The notes beneath the pieces are model-generated. The model did no database searches. It was not told where the DNA came from and was given only the letters and a program-made list of their open reading frames with translations. 64,000 nt of DNA from Acetobacteraceae bacterium (GTDB lineage Bacteria > Pseudomonadota > Alphaproteobacteria > Acetobacterales > Acetobacteraceae). This document shows positions 56,077 through 64,000 of the stretch, piece after piece (positions within the stretch are counted from its first letter, which is position 1; each line of letters begins with the position of its first letter). The stretch covers positions 1 to 64,000 of the forward strand of contig CANJLW010000017.1 in assembly GCA_947475245.1 (NCBI GenBank), written 5' to 3'. Made by a program: the position numbers and the translations under genes.

Positions 56077-57780
56077 ATGAACGCATCCGACAAACAGCCG
56101 ACCGCGAAAACGCCCGCCGATCCCGTGCAGGACAGTATTGAGGCGCTCCGCGCCCGCGCCCGATCCTTCGTCCCGGTCGGCAAGGTGGACCAATTGGCGC
56201 GGCAATGGCTACCGCCCGGTCGGACCGAAGCCGCGCGGCAGGATTTGGCATTGCGATTGGCCAACGAATTGGCGCTGTCGATCACATCGCTCCTGGGGGC
56301 CACACCGTTCGACCGCCTGGCGCGCGCGACGACACCCGACTCGCCGCAGCAGGCCCAGGCTCTGGCGGCGTTGCGACAAGCCCGCTTTCACCTGTTGCAG
56401 CGGAAATCGGGCCATTGGATCGATGCCGCGACCGGGCAGGCGGTTCCCATCGCGGGCGTCACGCCGATGATAACCGACAGCGAGCACTGCCTGGTCAGGC
56501 TCGCGCCGTTTCCCGATGGTGCCTTCCGCGTCGCCGGAGAGGCTGTCGGCCTCGACGATGCGGCACGGGCTGTAGCCTTGGGATTCATGCGCCCCGACCG
56601 ACGCGGACTGACAAATCCGACACGCTGCGCGGAAGCGGTGTTCCGTCATATCGTGCGCCATGCGCGGATCGAACCGCCCTCCCCCTTTCATCCCGAGACC
56701 AACCCGCTGGACCGGATCGCCGCCGCCTGGGCCGATCTGGGGCGCGAACCCTTGGCCGAGGAGCGGATGTTGGTGCGCCCGATAACCAGTCAGGGCGAAA
56801 TGTTCGCTGCCATGCGCGCCGTGTCGTTCGCGCGGGACCTCGGTCAACCGCGACTGGCGGCGGCCTACACGTCGATCGCGCGCGTCATGATGGAATCGTT
56901 GGCGTTGCGTGCGACCAACGGCTCCACCAGCGGTGGGATCGACGCCATGAGCGCGGATCTCGACATCGCCATCGCGCGCGGGTTGGTACCGCCGGAAACG
57001 CGGGCATTGTTCGACTCCCTGCGCCTGCGCGTCGAAATCCGGCCGGCGGCCGGCGCGGGCGGCAATCCGGACGTCGATAAGTTGATCCAACGCATCCAGG
57101 GCCTGCGCGCCAAAACAGTGGAGCGCGGATGCACGGAGCAGGAGGCGCTGGCGGCGGCCGAGAAGGTGGCGGAACTGCTGGATCGCCACGGCCTGTCCAT
57201 GAGCGAGTTGGACATGCGCCGGCAGGCCTGCGAGGGGGTGGGCATTACCACGGACCGCAAGCGGCGCGCGCCGATCGACGATTGCGTCGGGATGATCGGG
57301 GTCTTTTTCGACTGCCGTCTCTGGGGGGAAACTCGGTCCGACGGCATGCTGCACTACGTGTTTTTCGGCATGCCCGCCGATGTTCAGGCGGCGCTTTACC
57401 TCTATGACCTCGTCGCCCTGGCGTTTACGAGCGAAACCGCCGCGTTCCAGAACGGTGCCGCCTATCGGAAGACGGATTCCAGCCAGCGGCGCACCATGAC
57501 AACGTCGTTCCAGGTCGGTTTGGCGCGCGGCATCAACGCCAAGCTGTCGGCGCTGCGCGACGCGCGCACCGGCGCGATACGCCAGGGGCCCGGTCGCGAT
57601 CTGGTGCCGATCAAGGCTTCCATTGTCGACGAGGAACTCGCTCGCCTCGGCCTCACACTCCGCAAGAAAAGCGCGGCGCGCCGCATGGTGCGCAGCGACG
57701 CGTTCGAGGCGGGCAAGGAGGCCGGAGAACGCTTCGAGTATCGCCAGGGGATCGCCGGGGGGCGATCGAACGATCGGTAG
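56077..57780 (+). CDS. DUF2786/DUF7168-type protein of unknown function
   Basis: A 567-residue soluble protein. Residues about 325-375 (VDKLIQRIQGLRAKTVERGCTEQEALAAAEKVAELLDRHGLS) are a DUF2786 helix pair, followed by a C-terminal region (375-510) of the DUF7168 type with DDCVGMIGVFFDCRLWGE. The N-terminal 300 residues are helical and match nothing I recognise. In some phage and plasmid contexts DUF2786 proteins are linked to DNA processing; none is evident here. Ends 64 bp before the SDR gene. Confidence 0.6.
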   Translation: MNASDKQPTAKTPADPVQDSIEALRARARSFVPVGKVDQLARQWLPPGRTEAARQDLALRLANELALSITSLLGATPFDRLARATTPDSPQQAQALAALRQARFHLLQRKSGHWIDAATGQAVPIAGVTPMITDSEHCLVRLAPFPDGAFRVAGEAVGLDDAARAVALGFMRPDRRGLTNPTRCAEAVFRHIVRHARIEPPSPFHPETNPLDRIAAAWADLGREPLAEERMLVRPITSQGEMFAAMRAVSFARDLGQPRLAAAYTSIARVMMESLALRATNGSTSGGIDAMSADLDIAIARGLVPPETRALFDSLRLRVEIRPAAGAGGNPDVDKLIQRIQGLRAKTVERGCTEQEALAAAEKVAELLDRHGLSMSELDMRRQACEGVGITTDRKRRAPIDDCVGMIGVFFDCRLWGETRSDGMLHYVFFGMPADVQAALYLYDLVALAFTSETAAFQNGAAYRKTDSSQRRTMTTSFQVGLARGINAKLSALRDARTGAIRQGPGRDLVPIKASIVDEELARLGLTLRKKSAARRMVRSDAFEAGKEAGERFEYRQGIAGGRSNDR

Positions 57781-57844
57781 ACCGCCATCGACGCGTGCGG
57801 AAAATCGGCGTAACCCGCCGGACGAAACAACAGAGCCTGACGCC

Positions 57845-58618
57845 ATGATACCAGAGTCCATTCCTCGCGCCGCGCTGATCACCGGCGGCGCGCAACGCCT
57901 GGGACGCGCAATCGCGCTGGCTTTGGCCGGGGCGGGCTTCGATATCGCGATCCACTGTAATGCCAGCGTGGAACAGGCGGAGGCGACGGCGGCCGATATT
58001 CGCGCCCTGGGCCGTCGCGCCGCGATCCTGCGCGCCGACCTGGCGACGGAAGCGCAAACAACCACCCTGATGCCGGCGGCGACCCTGGCGTTGGGACCGA
58101 TCGGGGTATTGGTCAACAACGCCAGTCGTTTTGAACGCGACGAATGGCACGACGCGACCCGGCAATCCTGGGACGCGCACCTGGAACCGAACCTGCGGGC
58201 ACCCTTCGTGCTGACGCAGGCTTTCGCGCGGGTTCTGCCCTCCGACGCCGAGGGTGTCGTGATCAACATGATTGACGAACGGGTATGGTCGCTCACGCCG
58301 CATTTTGTCTCTTATACTGTATCGAAAATGGCCCTGTGGGGCCTGACGCAGAGTCTGGCGCTGGCCCTGGCGCCGCGCATTCGGGTGAACGGCATCGGGC
58401 CGGGTCCCAGCCTGCCGAATACCCGCCAGACGATGGAGCAGTTCCAGCGCCAGGCTGCATCGGTACCGCTGGGTCACGGGGCGGATCCGGATGAAATCGG
58501 CGCCGCCGTACTGTCGATCCTGTCACTGCGGTCGATGACGGGACAGATGATCGCCCTGGACGGCGGACAACATCTGCAATGGTCTCCGACGCCGGCGTCC
58601 GCGGTGTTGGAGGAATAG
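57845..58618 (+). CDS. Short-chain dehydrogenase, pteridine-reductase-like
   Basis: A 257-residue SDR: TGGAQRLGRAIALAL is the NADP-binding loop with the Arg used by pteridine reductases, NNASRFERDEW matches the PTR1/FolM NAS motif, and YTVSKMALWG carries the Tyr-x3-Lys pair. The C-terminal substrate loop GPGPSLPNTRQTMEQF is also FolM-like. With folB immediately downstream (2 bp), it may supply tetrahydrobiopterin or tetrahydrofolate. Confidence 0.78.
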   Translation: MIPESIPRAALITGGAQRLGRAIALALAGAGFDIAIHCNASVEQAEATAADIRALGRRAAILRADLATEAQTTTLMPAATLALGPIGVLVNNASRFERDEWHDATRQSWDAHLEPNLRAPFVLTQAFARVLPSDAEGVVINMIDERVWSLTPHFVSYTVSKMALWGLTQSLALALAPRIRVNGIGPGPSLPNTRQTMEQFQRQAASVPLGHGADPDEIGAAVLSILSLRSMTGQMIALDGGQHLQWSPTPASAVLEE

Positions 58619-58620
58619 CG

Positions 58621-59031
58621 ATGGACCGGCACCGCCTCGCGGGCAACGACCGTGCCCTGCGCAACGTGTTCCTGCGCAATCTGATCCTCCAGGCCAGTAT
58701 CGGCGTGCACGCGCACGAGCAGGTGGAATCCCAGCGGGTGCGGATCAATATCGATCTGGGCGTGGACGACGACAGCGCGCGGGACGCCGACGACGGTATC
58801 GGGCGGGACGAGTTGGCCCGCGTCGTGGACTATGAAAAGGTCGCCGACGGTGTGCGCGCCCTGCTGGCGGGTGGGCATGTGCGGCTGGTCGAGACACTAG
58901 CAGAACGGATCGCCGCGTTTTGCCTGCTCGACATCCGTGTTATGCGCGTGCGGGTCCGGGTGGAGAAACTTGATATTCTTCCCGACGCGGAATCCGCCGG
59001 GGTAGAAATTGAACGGGTGCGCCGCATTTAG
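58621..59031 (+). CDS. folB: Dihydroneopterin aldolase
   Basis: A 136-residue FolB-family protein: LILQASIGVHAHEQVESQRVRI, VVDYEKVADGVRALL, and HVRLVETLAERIAAFCL containing the catalytic-region Glu. It converts dihydroneopterin to 6-hydroxymethyl-dihydropterin in folate synthesis. ATG at 58621 lies 2 bp after the SDR stop. The 3' end overlaps the convergent MFS gene by 4 bp. An extended N-terminus of about 16 residues precedes the usual start. Confidence 0.88.
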   Translation: MDRHRLAGNDRALRNVFLRNLILQASIGVHAHEQVESQRVRINIDLGVDDDSARDADDGIGRDELARVVDYEKVADGVRALLAGGHVRLVETLAERIAAFCLLDIRVMRVRVRVEKLDILPDAESAGVEIERVRRI

Positions 59032-60614
59032 TTAGGCCGAGCGGGTCCGCGCAGCAACCAGACGAGGGGTAAGGCGGAGGCTGCAACCAGAGCCACGAGA
59101 TGGAATGCGTTGACATAGCCAATCATCGCCGCCTGCCGCTGGATTTCCTTCGACAATCGCATCAAACCGATCACGGTATCGAGACTCCAGGCGTCCGGCA
59201 GTCCTGGGTAAATCAAAGTCTTGTTGTACGGGACGATGAATTCCGACAAGCGCGCATAGTTGGCGGACGTGGAACGGACGAGAAGGACGACGGAGATGGA
59301 GATGAATATGCTCGACCCAAAGTTACGCACCAAGGTGAACACCGCCGTGCCTTCGGTGATCTGCTCCCGTGGCAAGGTGGCGAAAGCCAACACGGTCATC
59401 GGGGTGTAGGCCAACCCAAAACCGAAGCCTTGAAGGACGTTCGTCCAGAATACGTCAAAGCCTGTCAGGTTGATGTCGAGCAGCGACATCGACCAGGCCG
59501 CGGTGGCCTGCGCCAGCAAGCCCGTCGCCACGGCCAGGCGCGGCGCACGCTTGCTGAAGGGCACGATCACCAGAAAGGCAAGCCAATTGCCGCAACCGCG
59601 CGCTGACAGCAGCAGACCGATGGTGCTGTCGGGATAATCGCGCAGATCGTGCAGCAGGCCGGGGAATAGCACGAGGCTGACATAGCTCAGCATTCCCATG
59701 AAAAACGCCACCAGCGTACCGATGGTAAAATTGCGGTCCAACAACAAGCGCGGATTCAGGAAAGGTGCCGGCGTCGTCAGGCAATGCACGCAGAATATCC
59801 ACAGCGCGACGATACTGACGACGAGGCAGATCACAATCTCGCTGGACTCAAACCAGTCGAGTCGCTGCCCGCGATCCATCATCAGTTGGATCGCGGTAAT
59901 CGCTATCGACAATGCCAGAAACCCGGTCCAGTCGAACCGCGTTGTCCGGCGTTCCGTGTAGTCGCGCAAGGCGAACCAGACGCAGACCATCGATGCGATC
60001 CCTGGCGGGACGATCATGAAGAACGCCGCGCGCCAGTCGTAGGCCTCCGCCACCATGCTGCCGAAAATCGGCCCGAACACTGGGCCGAACACCGCGCCGA
60101 AGCCCCAGATGACCATAACCGGGGAATGCAGATGGCGGGGGAAGGTCGCCAACAGGATCGCCTGCCCCATCGGCATAAGCGTCGCCCCGAACAGGCCCTG
60201 CCCGACGCGACACAAGATCAACGCCTCGAGACTGCCTGCCAGGCCGCACAGCATGGAGGAGACCGTGAAGCCCAGCAGCGAGAAGAACATCAGATTCCGC
60301 CAGCCCAGCCGATTGGACAACCAGCCCGTCATCGGCGTGGCAACCGCGGTCGCGACCAGATTGAACGTGATGACCCAGGAAATCTCGTCCTGAGTCGCCG
60401 AAAGCGCGCCCCGCATTTGCGGCAGCACGACATTCGCCAGAGTGATCGTCATGCCGAACAATAACGTCGACAATTGCACCATCAGCAGGATCAACCACTG
60501 CTTCGGCGACAACTGCATCAGGGTCGTCGGTTCACCCTGCGGTTCCCCATGCGGTTTCCCTCGAGGGCCATCGGTCGCGCCCCCGGTCGAAGTCGCCGGC
60601 GTGGGCGATGCCAC
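59028..60614 (-). CDS. DHA2-family MFS exporter (EmrB-like)
   Basis: A 528-residue 14-helix transporter: QLSTLLFGMTITLANVVLPQM in helix 1, WVITFNLVATAVATPMTGWLSNRLG (motif A region) and GQGLFGATLMPMGQAILLATFP (motif C-like). It should extrude a lipophilic compound by proton antiport. GTG at 60614 follows the Bug stop by 3 bp; the Gly/Pro-rich first 32 residues may be unstructured, and ATG at 60518 is an alternative. There is no EmrA partner. Confidence 0.87.
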   Translation of the reverse strand: MASPTPATSTGGATDGPRGKPHGEPQGEPTTLMQLSPKQWLILLMVQLSTLLFGMTITLANVVLPQMRGALSATQDEISWVITFNLVATAVATPMTGWLSNRLGWRNLMFFSLLGFTVSSMLCGLAGSLEALILCRVGQGLFGATLMPMGQAILLATFPRHLHSPVMVIWGFGAVFGPVFGPIFGSMVAEAYDWRAAFFMIVPPGIASMVCVWFALRDYTERRTTRFDWTGFLALSIAITAIQLMMDRGQRLDWFESSEIVICLVVSIVALWIFCVHCLTTPAPFLNPRLLLDRNFTIGTLVAFFMGMLSYVSLVLFPGLLHDLRDYPDSTIGLLLSARGCGNWLAFLVIVPFSKRAPRLAVATGLLAQATAAWSMSLLDINLTGFDVFWTNVLQGFGFGLAYTPMTVLAFATLPREQITEGTAVFTLVRNFGSSIFISISVVLLVRSTSANYARLSEFIVPYNKTLIYPGLPDAWSLDTVIGLMRLSKEIQRQAAMIGYVNAFHLVALVAASALPLVWLLRGPARPN

Positions 60615-60617
60615 GGA

Positions 60618-61574
60618 TCAATCGATCTTGAAGTCGGTCTTCTTGACCCAATGACGATACGATTCGAGTTCGGCTTCCATCTGCTTCAGCAATTCCGCCG
60701 GCGACGCGACGAACGGCACCCAGCCGATCTTGATCTGCCGCTCGATGATATCGGGCTCCTGGTTCAACTCGTTCACCGCCTTGGCCAGAACATCGATAAT
60801 CGCCTTTGGGGTGCCGGCGGGCGCCAGAAAGCCGCCCCAAACCCGCAGATCGATCGGAAATCCTTGTTCCGCGAAGGTCGGGATTTCCGGGAATTCCGGA
60901 TGGCGGCGCTCGCTCAACACCCCCAGCATCTTCACAGTGCCCATACGCACCTGGGGCAAATAGATGTTATCGAGCATGATATCGAGCCGCCCGCCCAACA
61001 AATCTGGAATGGCCTCAGCGCCCGTGCGATACGGCACATGGGTGATATCGACATCCGCCAAACTCTTGAACGCTTCCCCGCGCAGATTGGTGGCGCTGCC
61101 GGCCCCGGGGGAGGAGTACGACAGTTTTCCCGGATTGGCCTTGGCGTAAGCCTGCAATTCCTTGAGGTTATTGGCCTTCATCGTGCTCAGCACGCCAAAC
61201 GCATAGACGACCTCGCCATAGGCCGCGATCGGTGTCAGGTCCGACGCCTTGTAGCCCAGCTGGCGCAGCATCGGCAGCAACACGAAGGGCGAATTCGGAC
61301 CGCAGTACAGTGTGTAACCGTCCGGCGCGGCGCGCGTCGCCGCTTCCGCGCCGATCGTGCCGGCCGCGCCGACCTTGTTTTCGACAATGAAGGGCTTACC
61401 GAGCTTGCGTTGCAGCCCTTCGGCATAGATCCGTGCCGGCAGGTCCGACGAACCGCCGGCGGGATAGGGCACGATCAGCTTAACCGGCTTGTCCGGATAC
61501 GCCGCATCAGCCTGTCCGCCCCAAACCAAGACGGCGGCCAATACGGACAAAGCCGTTCGAAACAGTCCGGACAT
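60618..61574 (-). CDS. Bug-family tripartite tricarboxylate transporter receptor
   Basis: A 318-residue TctC/Bug periplasmic protein with a Sec signal (SGLFRTALSVLAAVLVWGGQADA) and the family start YPDKPVKLIVPYPAGGSSDLPAR. YGGPNSP-like CGPNSPFVLLPML and SSPGAGSATNL are typical ligand-contact segments. ATG at 61574 has GGGGAG 8 nt upstream. TctA/TctB membrane subunits are absent; the adjacent gene is an MFS exporter. It binds an unknown carboxylate. Confidence 0.88.
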   Translation of the reverse strand: MSGLFRTALSVLAAVLVWGGQADAAYPDKPVKLIVPYPAGGSSDLPARIYAEGLQRKLGKPFIVENKVGAAGTIGAEAATRAAPDGYTLYCGPNSPFVLLPMLRQLGYKASDLTPIAAYGEVVYAFGVLSTMKANNLKELQAYAKANPGKLSYSSPGAGSATNLRGEAFKSLADVDITHVPYRTGAEAIPDLLGGRLDIMLDNIYLPQVRMGTVKMLGVLSERRHPEFPEIPTFAEQGFPIDLRVWGGFLAPAGTPKAIIDVLAKAVNELNQEPDIIERQIKIGWVPFVASPAELLKQMEAELESYRHWVKKTDFKID

Positions 61575-61668
61575 CAATCAACTCCCCTCGTCGAACGGTT
61601 CGCCCGCGCGCCGTGCGGCGATGATGCCGTGCGTCCGACCGACTTGTCCATCGGTCATACGCAGACTT

Positions 61669-63141
61669 TCAGATCGCCTCGACCGACGCGGCGAAGATCG
61701 GGCGCAACGCGGGATACAGCCGGCGAAACACCGATCGGCGGAACATCAATCCCTCCGCCAGCGCCGGATCGGGTTCGAACACCTCCCGTTCCGCCGGCGT
61801 CGAACAGACGGACCGCGCATCGCCCGCGTTCACCGCCAGCATGGCCAGACGCGCCGCACCCAGGGCCGGTCGGACGTCGCCCCCCTCCACGACGGATAGG
61901 CGGCGGTGCAGTATCGTAGAGAGAATACGCAGCCACAAAGCGCCCCGTGAGCCGCCGCCGATGACGGTCAAGGCGTCGATCCGCCCGCCCCCGGCCTCCA
62001 ACGCATCAAGCCCGTCCCCCAACCCAAACCCCACTCCCTCCAGCACCGCTCGGCCCATCGCCGCCCGCCCGTGGCCGGTGTTCAGGCCGAAGAAGACGCC
62101 CGCCGCCGCGGCATCGTTGTGCGGTGTCCGCTCACCCGACAGATAGGGCAGAAAAACCAGCCGCTCGCGCGGTGCGACCGGGGCGGCGGCGATCTCTCGC
62201 AGCAATGTCGCCTCATCCGTGCCCGTGCTGGCCGCGATCCAGGAAAGGGACGCCGCGGCGGACAGGATGACCGACATGCGGTGCCAGGCATTGGGCAAGG
62301 CGTGGCAAAACGCGTGCACCATACGGTCTGGATCGGGCATGAAAGCCGCGTCGGCGGTGAAGATCACACCCGACGTGCCCAGCGAGAGGAAGGCCTGCCC
62401 CGGTGCAATACAGCCCAGCCCGACCGCCCCGGCGGCATTGTCCCCCGCCCCGCCGGCGACCGGGCAACCCACGGGCAATCCCAACAGCGCGGCGACTACG
62501 GGACGCAGCCGACCCGACAGCGCGCTCCCCTCGACCAACGACGGCATGTGGCGTTCCGTCAGCCCGGTCGCGGACAGCATCGCGTCAGACCAGCGACGCC
62601 GCCCGACATCCAGCCATAGCGTGCCGGCGGCGTCCGACATCTCCGACACCACCTCTCCGGTCAGACGCAGCCGCAACCAATCCTTGGGCAGCAGAACGCG
62701 AGCGGTGCGCGCGAAAATATCCGGCTCATGCCGACGCACCCACAGTAGCTTGGGCGCGGTGAAGCCGGGCATCGCCCGGTTGCCCGTAATCGCGGCCGAA
62801 CGCAGTTCGGTCGCCTCAAGCTCCGCGCATTCCGCCTGCGCGCGACCGTCATTCCACAGGATCGCGGGGCGCAGCACGCGGTCGGCGTCATCCAGCAGCA
62901 CCGCACCATGCATCTGCCCGCACAACCCGATGGCGCGCACACCGGACAGGTCGTGTTCGGCGCGCAGATCGCCCAGCGCGGCGAGCAGCGCCGCCCACCA
63001 GGCTTCCGGGTCCTGCTCGTTCCACTGCGCACGCGGCGAAGACAGGGTCAGCGGCGCGCCAGCCTGCGCGACAATGGCCCCGTCCCCGCCGACCAGCACA
63101 GCCTTCAGCGACGACGTGCCGAGATCAATGCCGAGATACAT
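61669..63141 (-). CDS. xylB: FGGY-family carbohydrate kinase, xylulokinase-like
   Basis: A 490-residue sugar kinase: GIDLGTSSLKAVLV as the phosphate-1 motif, GLCGQMHGAVLLDD and ILWNDGRAQAEC for substrate binding, and GAGDNAAGAVGLG for adenosine contacts. The MHG signature indicates D-xylulokinase. The ATG directly abuts the creatininase-family stop. No xylose isomerase or regulator is in the window, so other ketopentoses are possible. Confidence 0.83.
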   Translation of the reverse strand: MYLGIDLGTSSLKAVLVGGDGAIVAQAGAPLTLSSPRAQWNEQDPEAWWAALLAALGDLRAEHDLSGVRAIGLCGQMHGAVLLDDADRVLRPAILWNDGRAQAECAELEATELRSAAITGNRAMPGFTAPKLLWVRRHEPDIFARTARVLLPKDWLRLRLTGEVVSEMSDAAGTLWLDVGRRRWSDAMLSATGLTERHMPSLVEGSALSGRLRPVVAALLGLPVGCPVAGGAGDNAAGAVGLGCIAPGQAFLSLGTSGVIFTADAAFMPDPDRMVHAFCHALPNAWHRMSVILSAAASLSWIAASTGTDEATLLREIAAAPVAPRERLVFLPYLSGERTPHNDAAAAGVFFGLNTGHGRAAMGRAVLEGVGFGLGDGLDALEAGGGRIDALTVIGGGSRGALWLRILSTILHRRLSVVEGGDVRPALGAARLAMLAVNAGDARSVCSTPAEREVFEPDPALAEGLMFRRSVFRRLYPALRPIFAASVEAI

Positions 63142-63936
63142 TTAGTCGAGCGTTTCCGAAGTCCAGGGCAGGTCCCACATCTCCCGATTGCAGAGCTTGT
63201 CGGCAAGCGCGGTGGAGATGGCGTCGAACAGCCGTTCGCCCTTTTCCGCGCTGGCGGCCTCGGGGTTGCCGATCACACCGGAGGCCGAACGGCTACCGAT
63301 GTTGCGCCAGCGATAGACCCCACCGCCGACGAGGTCGTCGACATTCGGCGTGGTGTTGGATTTGGCGAGCGGGATGCGATCAACCGCCACCAGCTCGGGG
63401 CGGACCGCCATCATCATCGATGTCTCCGCCTCGCACGCATGCGACAGGCCACCCTGGGTTTCCAGAATTTTGGCGATGGCGACGGCGGCGGCATACCAAT
63501 AGGTGAACTGCACGATGGCGGCGCCGTATTTCGGAGTAAGGTCGTCGACGATCGTGCGCAGGGCGTTTTCATTGCCGCCATGGGCGTTGAGCAGGACGAT
63601 GCGCTTGAACCCGTGCCGCAGCACGGACTTCACCACGCCTTCCACCACCGCGGCGAAGGCGGCGTTGTCCAAGGTAACGGTGCCGCCGAAGGTCATGTGA
63701 TGCTCTGACAGGCCGGTCCACAACACCGGCAGCACCAGGATCGGCTGCCCCTTGGCCAGAACCTTGCGCGCGGTGCGCTCCGCCACCGCCTCTCCCAACA
63801 TCGAATCGACCTCCACCGGAAGATGCGGGCCGTGCTGTTCGATGGAGGCAATCGGCAGGACGACGATGGCATCCTGTTTGGCTTTCTCACGCAGTTGGTC
63901 GGCGCGGAGCTTGCGCCATTCGAATTGGTCGGCCAT
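63142..63936 (-). CDS. Creatininase-family amidohydrolase
   Basis: A 264-residue metal hydrolase: IASIEQHGPHLP with the zinc-binding Glu and His, LLNAHGGNENAL with the conserved His, and HACEAETSMMM with the later Glu. The family opens cyclic or N-aryl amides (creatinine, 3-dehydro compounds, F420 side chains). ATG at 63936 has AGGAGAA at ideal spacing. It overlaps nothing upstream and is co-transcribed with the kinase. The remaining 64 bp to the window end show no gene. Confidence 0.88.
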   Translation of the reverse strand: MADQFEWRKLRADQLREKAKQDAIVVLPIASIEQHGPHLPVEVDSMLGEAVAERTARKVLAKGQPILVLPVLWTGLSEHHMTFGGTVTLDNAAFAAVVEGVVKSVLRHGFKRIVLLNAHGGNENALRTIVDDLTPKYGAAIVQFTYWYAAAVAIAKILETQGGLSHACEAETSMMMAVRPELVAVDRIPLAKSNTTPNVDDLVGGGVYRWRNIGSRSASGVIGNPEAASAEKGERLFDAISTALADKLCNREMWDLPWTSETLD

Positions 63937-64000
63937 CGCGTTCTCCTGTATTTTCCAGTAGGCGATGGGGCCATGATTTTCGCTTGGATGGAAGGGAGTT

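Noticed and set aside
56209-58296. 695-codon antisense open frame
   Set aside because: It lies opposite the DUF2786 gene and the SDR gene, both with recognisable motifs and ribosome sites; the antisense product has none.

Overview
The window is about 64 kb of GC-rich, densely packed bacterial DNA with several translationally coupled operons and many GTG or TTG starts. The mutM / ubiE / coaBC / dut neighbourhood, the complete LivKHMGF importer, the orphan Bug-type receptor, the tandem RTX secretion repeats and the DUF6502/DUF5666 pair fit an alphaproteobacterium, most likely Rhodospirillales or an Acetobacteraceae relative. The genus is not determined. I saw no rRNA, tRNA, CRISPR array, insertion sequence or prophage, and no intergenic stretch above about 300 bp.

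Layout. (1) 1-4422: 3' part of a very large secreted phosphatase, 5'-nucleotidase plus PhoX-like plus RTX repeats, closed by a strong hairpin. (2) 4577-9618: a HutD-like gene and a convergent branched-chain amino-acid type ABC operon livKHMGF. (3) 9890-15356: a complete oligopeptide-type ABC operon. (4) 15378-30827: a surface-glycan locus. It holds glycosyltransferases, UDP-xylose synthase, UDP-galactopyranose mutase, a Wzx/PST-type flippase, a CmcI-like methyltransferase and two adjacent convergent genes in which a WalW-type polysaccharide deacetylase domain is fused to a glycosyltransferase in opposite orders. (5) 30883-37895: a second, permease-less pair of oligopeptide ABC ATPases followed by two tandem GMC flavoprotein oxidoreductases, a gluconate-dehydrogenase-subunit-3-like protein and an iron-dependent alcohol dehydrogenase. 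(6) 37902-49147: housekeeping genes (enoyl-CoA hydratase, mutM, ubiE, coaBC, dut) mixed with signalling genes: two EAL proteins, an Hpt protein, a soluble HisKA_2-type kinase and the DUF6502/DUF5666 pair behind palindromic operator-like sites. (7) 49284-53439: a coupled operon for an exported alpha/beta hydrolase, a membrane protein with a spermidine-synthase-like domain, and an isoaspartyl-methyltransferase-like protein with a Tat-type signal. (8) 53464-56068: GDP-mannose dehydrogenase and a glycosyltransferase. (9) 56077-59031: a DUF2786 protein, a pteridine-reductase-like SDR and folB. (10) 59028-63936: a DHA2 MFS exporter, a Bug receptor, an xylulokinase-like kinase and a creatininase-family amidohydrolase.

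How the parts may work together. Regions 4 and 8 supply activated sugars (UDP-xylose, UDP-galactofuranose, GDP-mannuronate) and transferases for a modified surface polysaccharide. The two EAL proteins would lower c-di-GMP, a common regulator of such polymers. Regions 2, 3 and 10 indicate a scavenger of amino acids, peptides and organic acids. The best candidates for undescribed biology are the mirrored deacetylase-glycosyltransferase pair, the hydrolase / membrane polyamine-synthase-like / exported methyltransferase operon, and the kinase-DUF6502-DUF5666 divergon with GTGGG-N7-CCCAC dyads. All functions are read from motifs by eye; no database search was run.
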